Positions 11,652 through 26,600 are shown, counted from the first letter of the stretch. The stretch: 64,000 bases of DNA from Leptasterias polaris (GCA_037783415.1 JAZGTN010000029.1:2108001-2172000); one strand, 5' to 3'. Notes: a model not told the origin generated them from the letters alone. Program-made: numbers and translations.

Positions 11652-14600
11652 GTAATCCACCACAGGCCTTTTTCGGAACAGTGATTGTGAATGATCTGTG
11701 TGAATCACAACTAATATTCAGTCTCGCATTTCGGATTTTGGAAAGTGCTAGACCCATTTTCATGGCTCTGCTTACTAAGCTTACTGCTTACCGCCAAATT
11801 ATGTGCTGAATGTTTGCGCTAGCTACATGTATGTAATTGTAAGTGAAGAGTGCCCAATAATGTGGAGTACGCACGCACACAAGCAAAACCTCCCTGCCAA
11901 ACCTGTGAAATAACTTGACCTAAGTGCGGAATTTCCTGCTTCTGTAAGTTCAGAATCTTTGCTATTGTAGAGCCATGAAATATGATCCTAATTATAGACT
12001 ATTTTGTCAGTAATGACTCCCACCCCTGTTATAAGAATGTTTAACATTTCTTTGAACATCAGAAGCCCATAATTGCTTCCTTCCACCTAGGATAATGTCC
12101 AATGGCCGATGGTTTGACTGCATGTTTTGACCTTTAACTCCACAGATTTCATGGACTCTTTCTCTAGCTGACCAGGGCTACATCTCAGGTGGTGATGACG
12201 GAGGCATCATTGCTATACAACATCTACCAGATCAACAGGCAGTGTGCATCGCTACCAGACAGGGAGATGCTCTACTGTACAATACAATATCTCTACAGGT
12301 AATACACCATTTGTGAAAAGGAAGAATAGTTCTAAACCTTTGTTGGTGTTTTATTTTCCCTTTTCACCTATAGACCATGTTACCTTTGTTTACAGAATTA
12401 GTGACCTTGTACATTCTAATGCATTTCCTGACAGGCAAGATAAAACACAGGCCGTATGGGAAAATTTACATTTTTGTGTCATAATTTACACATAAATTCA
12501 AGAGTTACAAAAGCAACAGCTGTACAGCTTTTGAGATGTCCCACCTTTCTTCATATCAAAAGTTGAGAAAAATCAGACAGTGCAATCTCCATGAAACATA
12601 AGATTTATTGTATTCTTCCATTGAGCTGCGTACAAACTGCTTGCAGGAAGTCCAGGCTCTGTGGCTCTTTTGTAAACATGTGATGTCACAGGTCACATGG
12701 TCTATTTTACAGGACAAAGCAAAGCCTTGGTACCCTAGTTACACCATTAGTTTCCATTTGAAAGTTTATTGATCAAGAAAAGTTCATACCAGTTCACATT
12801 CTCCAGAGAACTATTTCCATAGATCTACACACAGTATGGGTTTTGAGGCATCGCATTGTGAGGTATCAATGTATATTCAGTTTGCAGTAACACCATGGAT
12901 CTACTCTGCTGTGTAGATTTGTTCTTTGAGAACTTGTCTTGCTATTTATTTTACTACCAAGGAGTAGATGTCGGAATTTGGGAGAATGCTTAGTTCTAAA
13001 AAGAACTGTTCTACTTATATCTTGTCAATATCTTTGTTTGGGGGTGCAACTCAGAAGCCATTCTACATGTAACTGCCGTATAATGAGGAATCGCACCCAA
13101 GTTTACAATACAACCTGGAAGGTGGCAGCAGAGGGATCACTTTAAGGGACTGCCATCTTTTTATTTCAAAATTCAAATAATAAACCACAAGGGAAACTAT
13201 CTATCCCAAATTGTTCAACCCAAAAATTATTGTAAAAATTTTACCCAGTCGGTTTCCCTCGTAGTTTATTAATCGATTTACTCTTCCATAAAATCAATGA
13301 TATAAGTTATCCCTTTGACACATTTGTGTACAACGTTTTTGTCATAAGGTGTCTCCAGGATTTGATTTGATTGCTGTATTGATAATGTCTTATTTGTCTC
13401 TTGTACAGGGATGAGATTTTTCAGACTTTTGTCTGAATTCAGACTTTTTATGTCAGCCTGGTGAATAAAAAAAAGCCTTTCATTTTTTCCACATAAAAGA
13501 AAGACTGCCCTTTGATCTACTTCACTAGTGCTTAGGACACTGTTCCTAAAAGCCCTTTGAATTCCAAACCCTCCCTAGGGGTTACCAAAAGGTAGAAACG
13601 CCATCATTTCAACATGCATGTAGGCCCTACGTCCGGAAATTTGGATCCAACATGTAGTTTCAGACTTTTTTGCCAGCAATGATTCTCATCCCTGCTTGTA
13701 CCTTGTGCTTTGTTTCAGCTTGAATGCGTGGGTAGTGTTGCGAGTGGTCTGACTAGTATGACATGGAGTCCGGATCAAGAGCTAGTGGTCCTGTCAACAG
13801 GTAAAGTGTAGTACTACAAGGCCATTACACACTCGATCCTAATCTTTAAAGCACATGTGTCACATTGGTATTGTCAAATAATAATAAATAATAATAGTAA
13901 TGAAAATTTATAAAGTGCACAAATCCACAAAAGTGCTCATGGCGCTAATACAAACAATAACAAATACATGTACAATAATCAAAATGGAAATTTAGGCCAA
14001 GGCTTTGAAGAAATCCAGAATACAATACATAGTAAAGAAATCCATTTAAAAATATATATAAAAGCACAAGTTAAACACAAACCATTTACTCAAATACTTG
14101 ATTGAAAAAATTGATCTTAAAAAAAAATAAAAATATTGGTCTAAAGAAACAGATGATTTTACTTGTGCTGGCAATTTTTTTGATAGGCGTGTCGCAGCAT
14201 GGGAGAAAGATCGGTCTCCCCATGAATGATTGGATATTGGCTCAATAAGGAGGTTAGAATTGTAAGACCAGTATCCACACTTGATGTGTGACCCAACCTG
14301 AAATAACAAACCTGTGAAAGTTTAAGCTCAATCGGTCATTGGAGTCACAAGAAAAAGGGAGAGAAAAAAAAAACGGTTTCATACATTGAGTTTTGGACTT
14401 GCAAGATCAAAACCAATTGTTTTACTCATGTCTCAAAAACTATTGCATTTCAAGCGAAAATATTTCGAAGGGATCTGCCCACCATGATCATCTTTATCCA
14501 ATGTACGTTGTGTGCGAATTTGTGAACATTTATATTTGTACTCTTACCAAGGTTATGCACCCTTTTAAGGTTTTATACAGGATTGGTAGAGCTGACTAAA

Positions 14601-17600
14601 TAGTCACAGACCGTGTTCATGTTTTGTGTGACCAAACATATTCATGGACCTTTGAAAAGTTGGGCTGTATTTACTGTGTGAGTCGGGAGAAAGTTGTGAA
14701 AAACCATGCACATTTTTCCGCATGTAATAATAATAGTGGCTTCTTATATAGCGCTCATATCCGTCACTCAGTGACGCTCAAGGCGCTTCAAGTATTTTCC
14801 TGCAAGGTATATATGTGGAGCTACTTTTTGAATTTTGAGACCTATTTCTTTACATAGCACCATGTAATGGTTTACAAGGCGCTGTAAACATGATGTCCTT
14901 CATTTTGGTTGTAACGACCGAAATCAGCTGCTGGGTTTTTTTTATTAACGGTTTTCAGATACAGTGTTCTCAAATATGACTTCATTTCAGAGGGAAACAA
15001 AAAAAAATGGTTCAAGTATAAACTTTCTAATCAGTAAGCTTTCAGACTAAAAATAAAGTAACCTTTAACGGGCGGAAACACGAAACAGGTGCGAAGATTT
15101 GAAAACATTGTATTGATAATTGGATTGAAATTAACAGGTGCAAACACGCTGATCCTGATGACCAAAGACTTTGATGCGATCATTGAGACTCCCATGCACC
15201 CAGAAGAGTTTGGAGAACGTAAGTTGAACCCATCACATACGTTTAATGACACCTACAGCTTTGGTTTGTGTAGAATTTTACAGATCCTAGTGTATTTTAC
15301 AGATCCTAGTGTATTTTACAGATCCTAGTGTATTTTACATCATTTAAGACAAATACTGTGAAGAATTGTTTTCTTTTCATTTTTTTGTCTGAAGAAACCT
15401 ACAGCTTTTCTTTGAGTACAAATTTACAGATCTAATGGTATTTTACACCATGAGAAAGTTAGTGGTTTGGTTAATGAAAGTATGCCTGATGAACAAGAAT
15501 AATGTAAGCTGGATATGTGTGCTCTATACAGCAATCCTTCACCGATCTTGAACTCTTGGTGGCAGCAGATACCGCCATTATTGCGGTGGTACCTGGGTGG
15601 TACTGCGCTGCCTAGCGATGGGTTTAAGCGATTTGCAAAGTGAAAGTCCAATAACCCGCGACTGATCAAATGATCGCCGTGTAGCCCAAACCTTATACCA
15701 GTCGCTAGGCAGCGCAGTACCACCCAGGTACACCGCAGTAATGGAGGCATATCTGCTGCCACCAAGAGTTCAAGATCGGTGAAGGATTGCTGTATAAGAA
15801 CCCAGTTATTATTTAACTTTTTATCACTGCAACAACTTGAAAAAAACACCAGCCAACTCGGTATTTCAAAAACTTCCCAACTTTTATTTTGGTGCCCCAC
15901 AGAAAAGCCAATAACAGTAGGCTGGGGTAAGAAGGAAACTCAGTTCCATGGAGCGGTCGGTAAGCAAGCAGCCACCAAGAAAATGGAGGACGTGAAGCCT
16001 GCCCTCGCTTGGGATGATACGAAAGTCAGAGTCAGTTTCCGTGGCGATGGACAGTTCTTCGCCGTCAGTGGAGTCAGCCCAGATACAGGTTGGTGCTTAT
16101 CAGTGATATTTTGATGTCCTAGATGCATTCACCACATGATATCACATTGGAGGCTGGCACAGTTTATCTATCATTGAAAACCACAGAGGATGACATTAAA
16201 TGGTCAGCCAGTAGTAGGGTTAAGGGAAAGTATTGTGTTCTCATCATTTGACAAATCCTTAATCATCATTGAACAAATTACAATATGACCCAGTGAGCAA
16301 TTTTCCTTGGATAGCGTAGCAAAATTTCACCCAAAATGTAATCAATTTTAGCATTCAGTCTTCAAATCTACAGTGAGTTTTTATCAGGTTGGCTCAGTGG
16401 TTTCTTTCCCTGCCTTTTACCTCTGTGGACCCGATTTGAATCCCACCTTAAACCGGATCCTATTGAGGTTTTCCTCCAACATCTAAAACTAACCATTTCT
16501 TCTCGTTTCCAATGCATCCTGTTATTGGCGCTAATTGTGCAGTTGGAAGTGTAATAAATAAATTAAGTTTTTGGCTTTTGACTCTGAAGGTGTTCGCAAG
16601 CTCAGGATTTGGAGTCGAGATTGCATCCTTCAGTACACAAGTGAAGATCTGAATGGTCTGGAACAGGCGCTGTGCTGGAAGTGAGTCATAACTTTCTTTG
16701 AGTTTCTAACTTTCTCCCATTAGGATACCTGCCAACTATTCCAGTTTTTCTTTGGACTGGGCTCGATTTCACAAAGAGCTAAGTTTGATCCCAATTGCGA
16801 ATCAATCTTAATTGCTAAGCAAAGTGTGATGTCAGAACACAAATTACTAAAGCATTGTCGACACCTCATCTTTAGATGGATTTTAGTGCTTTGTGAAATC
16901 GAGCCCAGGTCTGTTGTCAGAGTTCAAAAACACACAAAAGCTCTCTTGCCCAACTCTCTCGCGAATTGTTTGTTGCAAATTTATTATCAAATTCACTTTG
17001 CGCTCGCATTCGCAGGAAGTTTGAACCAGGCTTTATTCTGAACCAAACCATTTTCGATCTTCACAGATTAATTTTTCTTTCATGCGGCGATTACTTGTTC
17101 ACGTATTTCGTTTTGATGTAGACCATCTGGAAGCCTGATTGCCTCGAGCCAAAGGCTTCAAGACAAACATGATATCGTCTTCTTTGAGAAGAATGGACTC
17201 AGGCACGGCGAATTCACCTTACCATTCCATGGCATGGCCGTCCAGGTATTTGAAACCCCCTTGTATAATAATATTTAGTCTAATATAAGGTACTCCAGGC
17301 GCTTTAAACAGACAAAAACATTCTTTAAACAAAGTTTTATTTTTTATTTTTTATTATGAGACCAAATTGATGCAGCACCTTATAAGGGTTTACAAGGTGC
17401 TGCGGCGCATTCAGCAGCCACTGCCAGAAACACCGGGGCAAACCCCTTCTCTGAGCGATAAATGTAACTGGGTTCTTTTACGTGCATTACACAACACACG
17501 GGATCTACGGCTTTACGTCCCATCCGAAGGACGAAGCAATAACGGTTAAGTGTCTTGCTTATTAAGGACACAAGTGTCACGACCGGGATTCCAACCCCAC

Positions 17601-20600
17601 ACTCTGCTGATCAGAAACACCAAAGCTTGAGTCCAATGCTCTTAACCGCTCTGCCACGACACGCCACTAGAGTGTAGAGTGTCATGACAGTTTGCTGTAG
17701 TTATGAAGTCCTAATGCTCACCAGGCACGTGATTTATCAGGATTTGTTATTGATCTCCCTGCGCCCGTGTTATGACCAAACATTCAGATATCTCATTAAA
17801 ATAATGCAGACATGATATTCTTTCCATTATAATCTTCATTAACATTCTCCAGTCTCTTGACAATGACTAGAGCAGGCTAGTCGAAACGTTGAGATCAATT
17901 AGGAACTCACTCCACACTAGTGAAGTTAATAACGAGAAGTCCCCTCGATCCACTAAGAGAAAATAGTATTCCTGATCGATTTCCTACCCCCCCCCCTCAC
18001 CAAGGAAGTAGTAAATAAGCAAGACAGTTCTTTTCAGAACTAAGAAGTCTCCCGAATTCTGAAATCTATCTTTAGCTGTAGAAAAAATAGCCACAGAAAA
18101 AATTTACACAGCGAAGTAGATTGGTGTTACTGCAAACCGAATATACTTTTAATCTGATTTTCAGCATTTCATTTCCCACTTTTTCATTAGGTTAAGGAGA
18201 TACTTTGGAACACAGAGTCTACTGTCATGGCGGTGTGGCTAGAAGATTTGACGGTTGAGGACGGCACTGCTCCTCATTCATACGGTAAAATTAAAATTTC
18301 AAACTTATTATCCAGGATCGGTAAGGATAAAGGTACTTCGAGCTCTGGTGTTTCTGATCAGCAGAATTTGGGGTTCAAGTCCTGGTCTTGACACTTATGT
18401 CCTTGAGCAAGACTTGTAAGATAAACATTAGGACCTACTGCTTCGTCCTTCAGATAGGATGTAAAGCCGTAGGTCCTGTGTGTTGTGTAATATACATAAA
18501 AGAACCCAGTTACACTTATCGCTAAGAGAAGGGGGTTTGCCCTTCTGTTTCTGGCAGTGGCTGAATCATTTACCATAAACTCAAGGACCTGGCATATCAA
18601 CTCAAAACTTGGTGTGTGAATCGGTCTCGGGATCCCCAAGAAGCCTATTTTTGTTGGACCCCCTAAGCCAAATGTCGAGATCATTATGGCTAAAACAGAA
18701 GAATTGTTGTCTAGGCGATAACTCAAGAAGGACTTGGCACATGATCTCCAAAGTTGTTTAGTGGCTTGGTCTTGGGATCTACAGAAGCCTATCGTCAATG
18801 TCAAACAACTGACTGGCTTTTAGGTCGTTTGTGTTTACCATAGACAACTTCGCTTGTTTTGTTTACTAATTTACCCCTCGTTGTTCCTTTTACCCCCAAC
18901 AGTTCAGCTGTGGACTATCTCCAACTACCACTGGTATCTGAAACAGAGCTTACAGTTTCCAGCCACTGATGCTGACAGGGTGGTTGCCGTACAGTGGGAC
19001 CCTGAACATGGATATCGGCTCCACATCATTACTCAATCAGGCAGTTACCTACAATATTCATGGTCCTGGGCCACATGTCATAGTAGAGGAGTAGATGAGA
19101 GCGATGATGCCCTTGTGGCCTCTATAGATGGGGGTAAGTCAAAACAATCTGGGATAAAGAATAGTATTTGGGTTCAAAAGGTAGGGTCATGGGTTGGTAG
19201 GGTCATGGGTTGGTAGGGTCATGGGTTGGTAGGGTCATGGGTTGGTAGGGTCATGGGTTGGTTTTTGTCAGCGTGATATTGATTCATAGGTAAAATTACA
19301 ATTATTGTTTTATATCAAATAATAAACCACAAGGGAAACTGACTGGGTAAATGTTTAAATGATTTTGGGTTGAACAAAGAAAAATTGACTAGAGCGGGAT
19401 TTGAACCAACGACCTCCGGTTTAACGTGCCGGCGCTCTACCAACTGAGCTATCTAGTCTATGTTGGCGGTCTCCCTATTTTGTCAATATCTTTGTTCAGC
19501 TGAAACATTCTTATGTGAATTTTATCGTATCTTCCTTTAAAAAAAGGTTGTGAAGGTAGTGCCTTCTGCTCTACCAGCCAGGCTCCGAGTGGCTGATACC
19601 CATTATTGTTTTAATAATTTTTATGAGAAATTGCCTTACATCACAAGGCCGGACGTCCACTTCAAGGTGAGGGCTACACTTAACTAATTTGGGTTGTCGA
19701 CTCAAATCAACTGTCATCAGGAGCATGTTGCCACCTACCCCTAGGGCTTAAACAGGGTTACCCCCTTCACAGTCCATAAAGATGTAAGCATGGGTATCAG
19801 CCACTCGGAGCCTGGCTGGTAGAGCAGAATGCACTACCTTCACAACCTTTTTTTAAAGGAAGATACGATAAAAATCACATAAGAATGTTTCAGCTGAATA
19901 CAGTTCTACTTGCTGAGAAAACAGAAAAAAAACTGTCATGATATTTTCGCAAGAACGTTGAATCCATCCGCTCATTTAGCTATGTGGCCGCAGCATTTGT
20001 GAAAGGACACCAACCCCCAGAAATCTGAGAAAAGGTTCATCAGATTCAAATGTTTTGGGGTGAAAAATTATCCAAACCACATTACTTATATAAGGGAATC
20101 ATTTCTCAAAATTGTTGGGGGTTTTTTCACATTTTTTTTAACGGAGTTGAATTGAATTGAATATTTTTCTCTTTTTTTCTCTGCAGATAAAATTCTTATG
20201 ACTCCATTCAGGAAAATGGTAGTGCCACCACCGATGTCTGCATATTCAATACAGCTCCCCAAACCTGTCAATCAAGTGTGCTTCACTCCGCCTCCTCATA
20301 GCAACAAAATGGCCGCCCTGATGAATGATGGGAGGATAGCTATTTATAAAGACAGACCACGTAAGAGGATTTGTTTCTCAAGACTTCAATTTATAGATGA
20401 AAAAAAAAAAAGGAAACGGCAAACACTTCCCAAATAAATCTGAGGAGAGAATGGGTCTGGTCACTGTCATAACGGCGTGTCGTGGCTGAGTGGTTAAGAG
20501 CACCGGACTGAAGCTCTGGTGTTTCTGATCAGCAGAGTGTGGGTTCGAGTCCCGGTCATGACACTTGTGTCCTTGAGCAAGATGCTTGACCATACTTGCT

Positions 20601-23600
20601 TTAGGTTATAGGTTATGTGTACTAGGATTGGTAGTGCACGTTAAAGAACCCAGAACACTTATTGTGGAAGAGTAGGGGTTAACCTGGTGTTTCTGGTTCA
20701 CATAGCAAGCATTCTTGTTTACAGGTTTCCTCAGGCTTGCGAGCTACAGTGAGTAAGTTCACTTATGAGGCATCCTTGGTTTCATTACCGGAAATATATC
20801 AAACACAGTTTGTACATAGAGGTGGGCTCATTAATTTTACTAAATATAAAATCACATTTTATGTTTAACAAAGTAGTGATTATTATAATTATTTGTTACT
20901 ATAAAGTGTTGTGATACCATTGAGTTAGAATGCTACATTTGCGAGGTCAGCCAATGCTCACATGTCTCTTTCTCAGGTGATGATCAATCTTTCTTGGTGG
21001 ATTCCACCATTCATCTGGGGGCAGCGGGAGGCAACGGCTTCAAAGTTATGACCACACCCCTGATCTCTATTGGAATATTATGGTAAGTGTAATTCCATTT
21101 TAAATTTTATTTTGAGTCCACCCGTAGTATTAATTTTTGGGCGCTTCTTGAGTAATTGTTTCCCATTGAAAATATCATTGCCACAATGAAACCCCTGACT
21201 TGACAAAGGGAAGACAACAAAGGTTCCCATCATTAGTTCCAGGATTTGATGTTGTCATGTGTAAAAATAAGCAGATAATGTTCCATGGTATGCCGGAATC
21301 TCGGAATGTTCGGACTTACCTCCCATTGAGCCGAATATACTGACGAACAACGGTGGCAGCCTGTCCATTCTTGTATGCCACATTTGTCCAAAAACAGAAC
21401 AAAGGTCTGGAATCGGGGGTTACGCAGCAACCCCCCGGATATGGATTTGACAAAGCGCGTTTCCCAGAACCTGTTGCTGCTCTTTGTACTGTTGAAACGA
21501 AGCATATCACGATAGGTGCATGCCTGTGCATACTACACACCGGAAAGTCCGGGTGGATAAAAACGTCGGCCATCCTGCTGACACCAAAAAGTTCCGGTGG
21601 ATAAAAACAGCAGCTGTCGCAAACAATTTAGGAAAATCCAAAGTTGATCCGGGCATTAAAAAGCATCTGTCCAGAAAAGAAAACAATTTGTAAAAAGATT
21701 ACTCTTTTAAAATAGCGCCCTTCCTTTTTCTCTTCTTCGTTGTCTAGCATTGAGGATGAATCAGGTAACCCAGTAGTCCAGGCCTACCCATCACAGTATC
21801 GCCATTTACAGTGGGTCAGCAACGAGACCTTGCTCATGGTGTCATCGGACCCTGGAGGTGTAGGAAGCACTCTGTATGACCTGAGTTTACTTGATGAAGA
21901 GTTAGAGAAGCCCAGATTTGTCATCAAGTGAGTAACAATAATAAGCAGTTTGTATATAATAATAAGAATACTGAGTTCTTATGTAGCGTTTAATTACACC
22001 CGATGGGCGTCTCAAAGTGCTCAGTAATTTTTGTCATGCAAGGTTTGTGGTGCTACGTTTTGAAGTATGAGACCTATTCCTTTACATAGCACCATGTAAT
22101 GCAGCCGATCAAAGGACAACACAGGACCTCCGGCCCATCTGAAGGACGCAGCAATAATGGTTAAGTGTCTTGCTTAAGGACACAAACGTCACAGAAACAG
22201 AGCTTGAGTCCTGTGTTCTTACCCGCTCGGGTATTTGTATTTAAATATGTAATGACATTCTATTTTTTCTGTTATCTTCTTTGTAGATCGCAGAGTACAG
22301 TGTTTGGTTCAGTATTCCGAGCATGCTGCAATCCAGCAACTGGGACTGTAGCTGTTCAGCTCAGTGACGGCAGCGTCGTGACCCCAGACAATGATCCCAT
22401 TACTAAACTACCCCAGCCCTGCACTCAAATGGCGTTATGTTTAATGGATGAACAGGTCAGTCTGCACGGCAAAGATTACAGAGGGCCGAAGGCGCAAGAT
22501 GAGGGAACTGGAGCTCTATCAATTGTTGGATAATGAAATAAACATGGGCGCCATTTCAGCAAGCAAATGTTTTGTTATATGATTGATAGCAATGGTCATT
22601 ATCTGCACTGATCTATTGCTGCATCAAAAGAGTTGCTTGCTAAAATGGCGCTCAGTAAGGAGTTCACATTTTAGTCCGAGTTCCCCATCTTGCGGCTTCG
22701 GCGCTCTATAATCTTTTGTCTGCAGTATTGGACTACTCTTCTTCACACTTTGCAAACGTGCATCGAGACCTACTATTATATCGTTGTGTCAGAGCCAAAA
22801 CGTTGTATCCTAAAGTTGCACTTACACTACGGGGTGAGTTCCAAGTTGTCAAAGCGCCGTATCTTGCTTAAAATAGCCCGGATCTACACACAAAAAGATA
22901 ACACGTTTTTGCACGGAGAATTTTTGTGCAAGGTCTGACGTTTTTGCATAAACGAGATACATATTTTTTTCATTGGTGACTAGATGACAGACCTACATAG
23001 TTCAATTAACATTCGTTTGTCTCTGTCTTTATGCGCGTACATGTCACCTAGGGTCATTGTTTGGTTTTTGTCAATTTTATGCTGATTTAGAGGCAAAATT
23101 TTCAAGAGAGACACAATAAAAGTCGCCTATGAAAGTTTCAGCTGAATACAGTGCCTACTTCAAAAACAGTGCCTACTTTCAAAAACAAGCTATCCGCATT
23201 ATTTCTAAATTGCCATTCTAAGGTGCCACACTGGAACAGCCTTCCGTTGTCGCTCTCTGCTTGTAATTCTATTGCTCTTTTTAAACAGAAGCTTAAACGT
23301 TCTCTATTGTTGTTTCCTCATTAACTGTTCAATTTCCAGTAGTATTGCTTTGTATAACCTAGTACGTGTATACACATTGTTTGGTCACCTTTGTCTAGTT
23401 GTTGTTTATTGTTAGTTCTTGTTTTTCTGTCTTAAGGCTGTTCCTCGACAAGCCCTGCTTTTTAGGAACATGCCTCCGCATTATCTATAAGTCATTTTAC
23501 CATCTAATTACAAATGATAATGTAGAAATAAATGCTACTTTGAACTTGAATTGAATTGAGCTTGTATTGAGAAAAACTGTCACAGTATTTTCACCAAAAA

Positions 23601-26600
23601 CACTGAATCCATCCACTAAAATGTGGTAACTTCACACTTATAACATTGCTAAAAATGCATCATTTCCTTTCAGGAGGTAGTGTTGGGCTTGACGGAGAGA
23701 TATCGTTTCTACATCAACGACTCTGAATTTATATCCAACTGTACCTCATTTGCTGTACACGACGAGTACCTCCTCATGACCACTCATAGCCACACATGTC
23801 GCTGCATTAGTCTCAGAACTAACCCTAAAGGTACAGTCCCATTTATATTCCTCCCCTGTCCCTTGGTGACACTTGTAGTCTATCTTCTTCCTGTTGATAC
23901 AACCGTACAGCAAGCTCTACCGGCTTGAACTAAGGTTTTCTTACTCCATGCTGAGGCCAAGAAGATCCAACAACATAGTAAATGTAATCGTGTCTCGGCC
24001 GAGCGGTCAAGCGCACCGGACTCAAGCTCTGGTGTTTCTGATCAGCAGAGTGTGGGCTCGAGTCCTGGTCTTGACACTTGTGTCCTTAAGCAAGGCACTT
24101 AACCATTATTGCTTCGTCCTTCGGATGGGATGTAAAGACGTTGGTCCCGTGTGACACGATGATTACATGTACTTGTTTGGCTAATGTAAAATTCATCATT
24201 GTGAAGTAGTCTCACCCTACGATGCACTATCCCAAAAAATGGCCTTCCATTTGAGGTAAACTCTTGGAGGCGGACTGTCTTGCCAATTACCCCAAATCAC
24301 TCCTCATCCCTCCTCCAGATCTCTCCATGACAGACTCCAAGTCCATCGATGAGAGCATCCGCCGTGTCGAGCGAGGATCTCGCATCGTCATTGCAGTGCC
24401 CAGCGACACCAAGCTCATCCTCCAGATGCCTAGAGGTAACCTGGAGACCATCCATCCCCGACCCCTGGTCCTCTCGGCGATCAAGAAGCTTCTTGATGCT
24501 CTCAGATACCAGGACGCCTTCCTCATCATGAAGCGGCATCGCATCAACTGGAACCTCTTCTACGATCACAACCCAAAGGTGAATATTAAGACATGATACG
24601 TGGTGTGATGTGGCTGAGCAGTTAAGCCTAGCACCAGACTCCAGCTCTGGTGTTTCGGCTCCACTGCAGAAGGAAAGCCTCTTCCTTAAATCTCCACTCC
24701 GCTCTACTCTGCGCCACTTGCTTTCGTGTAATGTTCCAGCGTTGAGTCATGGCCGAGCGGTTAAAGAGCACCGCACTCAAGCTCTGGTGTTTCTGATAGC
24801 AGAGTGTGTGGTTCAATTCCCAGTCGTGGCACTCGTGTCCTTGGGCAAGAAACTTTACCTTAATTGATTTGTCCTTCGGATGGGACATTAAGCCAGAGGT
24901 CCCGTGTACTAGGATTGGTAGATGTGGTCTCAATGGTTCGAACAGTATACTCTGGTCATCTCCACATCTCCTGAAGAAGAGCAGAGTATACTGTTGGAAA
25001 CGTCGAGACCACACCCATTCTTCTTAGAACCAACACTCCTCCCAAAAGAGTTTCATACACAGTTGTACCCGCAAGTTTACTACTGTAGTTTTTCAGAGGA
25101 TCAACACCATGCATGCTTCAAACATCACTTGATGTGACTTCTCCATTTTTGTTTGTTTGGGGTTTTTTAACTTTAGATAATAATAATAATAATAATATAG
25201 AACATTTATAACGCGCACAAATCCGCAAAAAAACGCTCATGGCGCAAACAGAGCAACATGGTCATAAAAACAAAAGCAACGTACACAAGTACATAATAGT
25301 AAACAGGATGCAATCATGATTTACAAATGGAAAAACTGAAATAAGCATTTACACATGATCCCGACCATAAGTGCTTTGCATGAGATGTGTTTTTAACCTG
25401 TTTTTGAATGTCTCAAGTGATGGAGAAGTACGAATATTGTAGGGAATTGCGTTCCATAACCGGGGAGCTGCGACAGAGAAAGCTCTGTCGCCCCAGGACC
25501 TAGATGATTTAGGCACAACCAAGAGTAATTTAGCAGCTGATCGCAAACCAGACCGGGGTGGATTATATAATTCAAGTAGATCAGAGATGTATGGTGGTGC
25601 TTGATCATTTACAGCACGGTAAGTGAGAAGCAACAGCTTAAACTGGATCCTAAGATGAACGGGTAGCCAGTGTAACTCACAAAGGACAGGAGTTATGTGC
25701 ATGGACAGTTTGGTGCACGTGACAAGACGAGCAGCCATGTTTTGTCTCAACTGAAGACGATGAACCTGTGATTTTGAAAGTCCGAAAAGAAGGGAAATTC
25801 ATAACAAAATTAAGATAGAACCATATATAATGCACCAGATTGCAGAGTAGGGCTTTTAAAACCAAAGATAAATGTTATTAGTGGGCTTTGTGCTCGCAAG
25901 TTTTCGCGCTTTGTTCTCAGAGTTCAGGTTTTTTTTCAACAGCCTATCACATCCCTGCTTATGCTCTCAGAGTTCAGGTTTTTTTTCAACAGCCTATCAC
26001 ATCCCTGCTTATGCTATGTCTGTAAAGTGTTCCTTTGTCCCAACAGGCGTTTATTGCCAACATTGACCTTTTTGTGAGGGAGTTAGACTCGGCCACCAGC
26101 CTGAATCTAGTCCTGACTAATCTCAAAGAGGAGGACACCACGCAGACCCTGTACTTGGCTGCATACGCGAAGATCTCTGAGACTGGAGTGAAGATGGTGA
26201 CTGGAAAGATTAAAGTAGACACAGTGTGTGATACAGTCCGGGAAAGCTTGGACAAGATTGACCCTAACAGGTAAGTCACCTTCAGAAGGCGTACAAATCT
26301 GGCGGCAAATTTTGTTAAGGGCTGCTTTGGTGTGTGGTAACACCATGTGATTATGTCTGTGTAAATTGTTTTTGTAAGAACTTGTCTTGCTGTTATTCTA
26401 CTGCCGCGAAGTGGATTTTGGAATTCGGGGGGGGGGGTGGGTGGGCAGGAACCTCTTAGTTCCGAAAAGAACTGTCCTATTTATTAAGTACTTATTAAGT
26501 ACTACTTGGAAATAGGTACGAAAAGAACTCCTAACATACATGTAACATAATTGGTTTCATCACCAGAAAGATGTAAAATAAATAAATAGTAATTAAATGC

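Noticed and set aside
15424..15900. 158-codon minus-strand frame
   Set aside because: Most of it lies over the foldback at 15526-15796, whose palindrome keeps frames open on both strands.
18358..18804. 148-codon minus-strand frame
   Set aside because: It overlaps a SINE family A copy and ordinary intron sequence of ELP1.
19387..19458. Functional tRNA-Asn gene
   Set aside because: C at position 33, stem mismatches and repeated flanks shared with other copies indicate a SINE head.
24287..24569. Two open frames antisense to ELP1 exon 15
   Set aside because: These are shadows of a GC-rich conserved exon; the sense frame matches ELP1 throughout.
24628..25014. 128-codon minus-strand frame
   Set aside because: It covers SINE family A copies, and similar translations appear at every copy.
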